NCBI GenBank assembly: GCA_036346395.1
Contig: CM070599.1
Location: 11,771,232-11,835,231 of the forward strand
Direction of reading: 5' to 3'
Length of the DNA stretch: 64,000 nt
DNA from: Hsuehochloa calcarea
Taxonomy: Eukaryota; Streptophyta; Magnoliopsida; Poales; Poaceae
Shown here: in pieces, positions 34,501-43,500 of the stretch
Numbering within the stretch: the stretch's first letter is position 1
Layout of the letters: the number at the start of each line of letters is the position of its first letter
The notes under the pieces: generated by a model
Databases searched by the model: none
Told to the model about the DNA's origin: nothing
The model's input: the letters and a program-made list of their open reading frames with translations, nothing else
Program-made: the position numbers and the translations under genes

Positions 34501-37500
34501 TTTCGGTGCTAACTCGGTTCTTATGTTCATATCAACCAAGTCACGCCGTGCGTTAAACGGGGACACTTGGGTCATGTTTTCGTCCTTCCTTTATCGGTAC
34601 GTTCGTCCTTTATCGGTCTCTTTCGGTGCTAACTCGGTTCTTATGTTCATATCAACCAAGTCACGCCGTGCGTTAACACTGTCTTTTGTTTTGCCACTAA
34701 TGTTCAGTAAGAGACCAATCAAGCTATCACATACATTCTTCTCCACGTGCATGACGTCGATGCATTGGCGAACTTCTAAGTGCTCCCAATAAGGCAAGTC
34801 CCAAAAAATTGACCTCTTCCAGATGTTTTTCTAAGGAGTCCTTAATTTACGTCCCTTTCCAAGCACAACATCGATATCCTTAACCATATCATAGACCTCT
34901 TTCCCTCTAAAAGCCCTTGGAGCTGAACCGTCCTCCTTATTTCCGTCGAATTGTTTCTTCATCTTATGGTATGGGTGAATCCTCGGAAGGAACCTACGGT
35001 GACGATATACACGCTTTGCGTGAGTTGTTCACCATACACTCTCGGCACCATCTAAGCAAAGGCGAGACAGGCTTTGGCTCCTTTTCTCATCGAACCCGAC
35101 AAAGTTACCAAGGGCAGGAAAATCATTGATGGTGCATAATAACATGGCACGTAAAGTGAAGTTCTCTCGTTTGTATACATCCCATACTTGTACCCCTTCG
35201 TTCCAAAGTGTCACAAGATCTTCCAGCAATGGTGCTAGGTACACATCAATATTGTTCCCAGGTTGCTTCGGCCCTTGGATAAGTATTGACATCAAAATGT
35301 ATTTCCGCTTCATACACAGCCAAGGAGGAAGGTTGTACATACATAGATTCACGGGCAGTGCTATGTCACGCTCATGTTACCGAAAGGATTCATTCCATCC
35401 GTACTCAACCCTAACCTTATGTTCCTCGGTTCCGACCGAACTCTTCAAGCTCGATTGAAGTTTCATCGCGTAAGAATCAGGTGTCCGAGCTTTCCATCTT
35501 TCTTACGCTCCTCCGAGTGCCAACGCATCAATCTTGCCTCCTGTTGGTTCGCAAATAAACGCTTCAAACGTGGGATCACAGGCAGACACCACAACATCTT
35601 AGCAGGAGGTCCTTACTTCGCCTTAGCAGTATTCTTACGCTTGTATCGGGATGCTTTGCACACGGGACATACATGCATGTCTGCATACTCTTTACGGTAG
35701 AGGATACAATCGTTCGGACATACATGTATTCTTTCTACTTCCATTCCCAATGGACAAAGAACCTTCTTAGCTTGGTAGGTCGTGCTGGGCAACACGTTTC
35801 CCTCCGGAAGGATGTCAGCTAAGAGACCTAACAACGCCGTAAAACTCTTGTCGGACTCTCTCACCGTAGTTCCCTTCTGCATCGCGTAGCATCTGATCCA
35901 GATTGTCATCATGCGACCTATCCTCATCAAAAGTACATTCCATACCCCGCATATCGTTGACTTCTCGGCGATGTCGCCATTATCGACTTCCAGTATAATC
36001 GCTCTTCACCGTGATCGCTCCAACATGTATATCCTTTTGAAACCCTTCAGATTAAGTGAGCTTCGATCTGCTTGGGTTGTTAAACATTTTCATATTACCG
36101 CAATCAATGCATGGACAAGACATAAATTTTATCCCTTCTTCAACATATCCGCTTCTAGCTCTTCTAAAAGCAAACACGCCATTAATATACTCTTCACTCA
36201 CACGGTTCTCAATGTACATCCAGTTTTGGTCCATCTACACGTATACGCACGTAACAAATTAATTAGTGTTAAATTATATTAATAAACCGCAAGTACCCTT
36301 CATAATGACCAAACACATTAGTGATTAGTCTAGAGCAAATATAAAGGGTTACAGATCGTTACACATTAGTCATTAGTCTAGAGTAAAAATAAAGGGTTAC
36401 AGATCGTTACCCTTCTCTCCAAGGTGGCGCAATGTGGGAGGACGCAGCAGAGGTGCCGCAATGGGGGAGGAGGAGGCAGGGGTAACAGCTCAAAACGGGG
36501 GAGGAGGCAGCAGCAGCAGCAGGGTGGCCAATGAGGAGGAGGCAGCAGCAGCAGGGTGACCAATGGGGAGGAGGCAGCAGCAGCAGCAGGGTGGCGGCGC
36601 CTCAAATAGAATGGAAAGGGGGCCTGTCGGGAGCATATCTAATTATAGTGCTTGTATATCACAGACGGTTCTTGTAAGTATATCACAGACGGAAAGAGCC
36701 GTCTGTGATAGGCTGTATCACAGACGGTTCAAGAACCGTCTATGATAAATAAGTATCACAGACGGTTCGTATAAAGAATCGTCTGTGATAACACATAGAA
36801 TCACAGACGGTTCTTTATACGAACCGTCTGTGAAGTATCACGGACGGTTCGTATAAAGAACCGTCTGTGATACTTATTTATCCTGAGCAGTTAGACGAAG
36901 AACCGTCTGTGATAATTTTATCACAGACGGTGGGTGTCTAGTATAGCATATTTTGTAGTAGTGCATTAAGGTGGAAAGCCCATACGATGGATCCCATCTG
37001 AACTTATAAGTTCTAGCCCATTAAGTCTGGGTGAAGAGGATTGGATGTCCAAGAGGGGAGGGGTGAATTGGGTATATTTTTTGAACAAGGCCGGATCTAC
37101 TCCCCCGCATTCTCAAAATATCAACTTTAAGCTATTGAGTGCCCGTGAACTCCCCAATATTCAAGCCACTGTTTTGGAGTCTCAAAATACATAGTCATTC
37201 ACAAGGTCTGTAATTAAATAATGGAATGGAATAAATAGCGTCATGGAAATGAATAATAAAGAAAACAACAATCAAACCATCAATCATCGTTCTACCATGC
37301 ACTTGCCTCTTATCCTCTCGGAGCCGGGTAGCGAGATGGTCATAACGTGCTAAAGGCAACACTCCATGGACAAACAATTAAAACATAATAAAAAAAAAAA
37401 TACACCACCGCAACACCAAAACATTAAACTATTCACCATCGCATATCTACGCAAAAATGACGCCTTTAACTTAACTCTACCGGATGCCTTTAACTCTCTC

Positions 37501-40500
37501 CTCTGAACTCCAAACATGACAAAATATATACTTTCTCGAAACCCCACAAAATTATTTACAACTTTCTAGTTATGACGAACATCTGAATTCTCCGTTTACA
37601 TCCTTGTTTCTAACCCCGAAGATTACCCTAAAATCTACCAAAATAGTCTACTTCCCTATTTTGTATCTTTTTTTTTCATATAACATGAAAAGTAATGAAC
37701 AATAACAATTTTGGAATCTACTCAATTCCCTAGTTTATTCAAGTTATGACAATAATTAAATTACTTCATTTACTAGACTTAATTAGCACATCTACGCGAT
37801 AGTTGCGATTGACATTCGTTTTCTGGACAACGACCTTCTCGAGGCCATAACTTTTTCTCTCAGAATTCCAAATCTAGTGTTCTAGACCTTTCTGGAAGCT
37901 AATGAGATTCTCCACATCTGTTCTAACTAGTCGAAACCCTAAATCCGAAAGTAAACACCACTAATTTCTCTCGCAAGGTTCTATAGTGCAATTCGACGAA
38001 CTAGGGCTTACTGAAATCTACACTTCCCATGAACCAAACGAACTACGAATTGAAAACACTTAATATAGAGCCAACTAAAGGCTTTCAGATCGTTACCCTT
38101 GAAGAACACAACGACGATCCTGAAACCCCTTGATCTTCCCTCCTTCCCTCTCTTTCTTTCCCATCCTTTCCTCGCTTATCCTTCCTCTTGATCTCCCAGC
38201 AACACCACCCACCAACAGCAGGGGCGACAGAAGGGGAGGAGATGGTGGCTGCAGGGTGTCCGCCAGGGCAGTGGGCGGCGGCTTGCAAGGAGAAGGCTCG
38301 ACAGAGGTGGCGGCAGGGAGAAGCAGGGCAAGGGAGGCGGCCTAGGGTTTATGGGAAGGGGCGCCCTGGCTCCACTTAAGGTGGTAGGCCGCCCCCTTGG
38401 GCCGAGGAGTACCCTACGCCTTCGTCCCATGTTCTGTTCCCCATCTAAATTCTGAATTTTCTCCTTTTAATTCTATTTAGACTTATTGCTAACTCATTTG
38501 ATTCTCTAAAGTTTAAACGGGATATTACACCTCCCCCTTTCTCAATTTTGCCAAATTATCTCCCACTTTGATAATGGAGTCATTTAAGAGCAGGTGAGGT
38601 GTGCTGGCGTGCGGGCGTGGCAGCGAGGTGGACGAAGGGTACTGACACGCAGGCCCGGCGTGTCAACGGGCGCGAGAGCGGGGTTCTGGCTTGGGCTAGA
38701 GCGGGTGCGAGCGAGATGGGCCGCGGTAGTTACAGTCCAACAGCAAGCGGGAATTTTAAAAATGGTTTTTGAATTTTTCGAACTGGCTGAGTGTTCCCGA
38801 AATTTTTGTACTTAGCAAATAGGGTCCAACATTTTTGAAATTTTTTGCGGAGGCTTATGACTATGTGTAGTTTGGTGTGTAAATTTTTGCAAGATTTTAT
38901 CTGTTATGTGATTTTCTTGAAAATTCTTACAAGTTGATGTTTGCATGTAATTTCACTATTTGATTAGTACAAAAGTTCACAAATCATGCTAAAATAGTTT
39001 CGACACAAAAACATGCTCAAAATCATCCTCCCACTTATTTTAATTATGCTTTCCCAAAATTGGGATTTCTAGGATGTTACATGTTACATTGCGCGTGGGT
39101 GGATGATGGTTAAGATGACCATAGATGGATTCACATGCATCCTAGCAAGCAAGATCATAGAAAAAGACCCAAGGAAACCAAAGGAACACACAAAATCCCA
39201 AAAGATATCAAAGAGGGAGCAATAACAAGAGAGAACTCATTTAGGGGGGAAATCTTGCTTGCATTGATTCAAGAGATTATTAGTTTATAGCCGCACCACC
39301 ATGGAGGATAAAAACTCAACGTTTGATCACTCAATCAATCTATCTCTCACAGACCCAATCTATCTCTCACAAACCCTAGCCTCTCCACTTTCCTATCCTA
39401 GCCCTAAATCGCAAATTTGGGTTTCCTAGACTTGACGGTTGATGGATGACGGTGCAAATCCTGCACACCTCTTTTTTATAGTGGAGGCTAGGTTTAGAGA
39501 GAAAACCTTATCGGGTATCTGTTAAACCCACACACAAATAGGTCTACACCCACGCACGCTTCACAAAGCAAAGGACAATCCGGGCTTCTCGAATCTGTAT
39601 CTTCGTGAACTCCATCTTCACTTGATCTAAACCGTCTCTCCTTGTGCCGACTTGCGCCGCGGTTTCTCCAAAAGTCACCAGCCCTGTATTTTAGTGAAGA
39701 TACCAAAATACCTCCTTCTCGATGCTTCTTCAAAGACCTAGTCCAATCGTCGTGATGCAATCCCATACTTCACCACATGTAGGATGATCAATGACTTTCT
39801 TCTTGTCGGCAAGTCTCTCTCATCCGGCTCCCACTGGAACCACCATGACACTTGTGCCGACCCCTACGCTACTTGTAGAACACGTCGCACCGAACCTTCC
39901 GTTTGGTCATTCTTGTCCATCTTGCGCCATGCTTGAGTCCAATGACTCCACTCGACATCTACGATCGCTCTGGACTTCAGCTCTCCCAGCATAGTCCTGA
40001 TCATCCTCATCATTGACCGTCGTTGTTTCCAAGCCACCTACACAACAATAGATTAAAAAAACCGTTTTCGGACATAAGTTTTTCACAGCTTGACTCATGT
40101 TAGTCAAAACATGCATCATGCAACACATATACACTGAAAATAAGACTTTGGCCTTACCCATGAAGTTCACTCCAACTAGTCTATATAAATGATAATTCAT
40201 TCAAATGACAAAATAATATATTATTCAAATAGTTTATAAACATAAAACGTTACAATTATCTCCATGATTGCGTCTAGCGCATATCACTAACTACTGTGCA
40301 TGCTTGTGCATGCTCGGTGCTCACTGTCGCGCTCACCCATGGCTGTCGTGTCCGCTCGCCGCTTGCCCATGCTCGCCCGCGACCGTCGAAGCCGTGCCCT
40401 TTCGCTGCCCGTGTTCGCCTACCGCTGCGCCAGCTTGCTGGAGCTGCAACCGCGTGCTCTCGCTTCTCGTGCTGTCATGGGCTTGACGTGGGCCTACAAG

Positions 40501-43500
40501 GCTTGGTAATTGGAACCATCGTGCGAGGACATCCTGACCATCTAAAGAAAGCAACGGACAAAATTTGCAATGGCACGGCTGTGCCTTTATAGTTGCAACG
40601 GCGGGCGATTTGCTTCCGAATGATTCCCATGGAAAAAAAGGCCTTTTGAAAGCAGAGTTTCATATTTTTCCAGAGCTTCAGATGACTTTAATCCCATTTG
40701 CCAATCAGTGGAAAGATAACTCCATCATTCTTGAGCAAATAGGCAATGGATGAAAAAAATATTCCTTTCAAAGGACTCTTACACTGTAAACAACCCCTTA
40801 TATGATATGCATAATTGTCAGTGGCTTGCGGCGTCTGCTAGGCAAGTTGAAGTTCACTATGGTCAACCATGATCTTCCTTTGTGCCAACCATTGGGAGTT
40901 TAACTAGTAAGGCATCTCGGTTGTCCTAGTGTAAAGAAAGTTTTAAGGTTTGTTATGTCTTACGTGCTTTAACCAACTCGCCAGCCTTGCACTCTATTTT
41001 TTTGAAAATAATATTTCTTCACATTTTTGAAATATTAATATACAGCATAAAGATTTCCTCCGCCTTGCACTATAATTAAAAATCTATCTCTTCCTACTTC
41101 ACTTGCAGGAGGTGATCAGGCTGTGCAAGTTCCACATTGGGGTCAACAGCAATACACTTGTTCCCCTTCTAACTCAAGAACATTATGTGATAACATGCAA
41201 TATCCGCATCTTTTTTCAGGATCATCGACGAATGTAAGTAAAACTTAATAATTGTTTCTAACATATGAATCTCTTCTATCCAGGTAATCATGGTAGCTTT
41301 GGTTTGAATCGTCTAGCAATTTCATCCACTGTGGATTATGAGGGCTCTATCAAAGAAAAAGTATCAACTAATATTAGAGCAATGAACCAATAAACAATTA
41401 AATGTGTCCATGAACTCCAAAAACTAAAGCTGTATTTCTTCAGAATATTCTCCTTTTTTTCATTTGATATATTTTCACTGTTTTATTCAGCAACAGCAGG
41501 CTTCCTTCACTCAAGGGCACTATGAGTCTGCTGGTGATGTACACCATTTAGATTCCCAGACACAGAATCAAGTGATATCTAACTTCAAATCAGGGAATGG
41601 TATTTCTTTCTTCTTCTTCTGGATATGAATCTTGTATATTATTTCGCTTAACCTCGTAAATCACCATGTATGGGCATGTGTTGACTATCTTGTGGATATT
41701 GTTCTGTAGGTGGGTCATCTAGATGTGGTCAAGTACTGCTCTTATGGGATAAGTCTGATATGGAGCAGATACAAAGCTGGGATATTCTTGACAAGCTTAT
41801 GCCACTGTACACCAGACACTCCAGGGTATATAGTGGTTTGTTCCCTGATACGAGCCTCGTGCATGAATACGACTGGTTGCTTGCCACAGATTATTTCCTG
41901 AAGATGATGAGAGTTCTTGGGATTACCGATATATCAAGTAGAGGCGTTCATACGCACCAGAACAGGGGCGTTCTCATTCAGTCCATTGAGCCTAATGATT
42001 CAGAAGATGAGTAAGTACGCTATCTCAAACCTTTCTCAATTATAATGTAAACTATATAACTGATCATGACATATAATGAAAATCAAGGGAGACCGCTATT
42101 GTCGTTCCTCGAGGGCTAAGAAAGTCATGTTGCTAACTGGTATTCATTTATATAACATATCCAGGCCACTGTTTAGGCGGAAACGGCACGCACAATATCA
42201 ATTACGATTTGTAAATAAGGTGTGCAGGGAATATTATACAAGGGAACAAGTAAAAGCAGAGGACGGAGATCTTCTTAAGGTAGCTTTGTATAGTGAGGAC
42301 AATCTGAGGATCACATCTGGCCCTCTGTCTTCTGCCTCAGTGGAGATCGTGCTTCTCCATGGTGACTTCAATGCTGATGGTCAAGACTACTGGAGTTCAG
42401 AGGATTTCAGTAAACAAACGTTGTGTTCACAATCGGGAAAAGAACCAACAGCACTGGGAGGTGATCGCGTCCTGATCATGACTGATGGGGAGGCGAGCCT
42501 TGGTAATGTCGTTTTCCAGAAGACCTCCTTCTTTGCCAGAACTGGAAAGTTCAAGATGGGCGTGAAGATGAAATTGGCCTTAGAAGTGAGAGTTAAAGAA
42601 GGAATTACCAAACCATTTCTGGTGCGAAGTCGCGAAGGGGAAGGTACATCTTTTCTTCTTCTAACATGACATTTTCTGCTATTTCAGTACATCGCTCCAC
42701 TCCCAGTCATTCAAAACTGTATTTGAACTGTATTTATCTTTTACATAAAATAAATAGTAGTATATAAATTGTTAAAGTAAAAGCTACTGCAGCAACTATA
42801 TCAAAATTTTACAATAGCACGGTATTGCTAAAGTAAAAGCTAAAAAATAAAGAGAAAAAAGAAAGCATTGCCTTCTTTCCTATATCTTGTATTTATCGTA
42901 CTTTTGCCCTGGGGAGTCTCTTTCTCTTTTAACAAATGTCTGGAACTTTGGATTAAGAATTGGTGGAATACCAGGCAATCCGAAACTCTCTTAACTGATA
43001 TTCAAGAGAAAAAGGTTCTAGAAAGATTCATAGAATTAGAAGAACTTTTTCTCTTGGACGAAATGATAAAAGAGAAACCGAAGACACATGTACAAAAACC
43101 TCCTATAGGAATACACAAGGAAATAATACAATCGGCCAAAACAGATAACGAGGATAATTTCCGTATCATTTTGCAGTTCTCGACAAATATAATCAGTTTG
43201 GCTATCCTAAGTGGTTCTTTTTTTTGGGTAAAGAGGAACTTGAAATTTTGAATTCTTGGGTTCGGGAATTCTTCTATACACATGGAGAACGAAATTCATA
43301 TTCAACGAACCCTGATCGGCCAAATTTTGGTGCCAAGAAACGGTTAACCACTTGCAGTGTCTACATTTTGCTCTTTGTTACAGCATGTATGTAAATTAGC
43401 GAAGATAGTTTTCCTCCTTAATTTATTCATACATGGCCTAGTGGATGACTACATTGTGGAATACAAATAGAAAGAACACCAAAGTTTTGAATCCATTCGA

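Larger units (their letters stand above)
28130..36963 (-). mobile_element. CACTA (En/Spm) element B, 8.8 kb, both genes present but decayed
   Basis: The ends are CACTACTACAG at 28130 and inverted CACTACTACAAAAT at 36963. They are flanked by a perfect CAT duplication (28127-28129 and 36964-36966). It encodes, on the minus strand, a TNPD transposase (36234-33720) followed by the Ptta/DUF8039/Ulp1-like gene (31443-28800), the usual grass CACTA order. Subterminal hairpins are present at both ends. It inserted in a copia LTR. Element A is related over 18620-21800 versus 28380-31520. Both genes have stops and frameshifts. Confidence 0.94.

Noticed and set aside
34415..34792. 125-codon plus-strand open frame
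   Set aside because: It is the antisense shadow of the TNPD transposase and includes the 120 bp duplication.
42868..43251. cemA as an expressed plastid gene
   Set aside because: It sits in a nuclear gene's intron, has substitutions and a frameshift, and lacks the second half.
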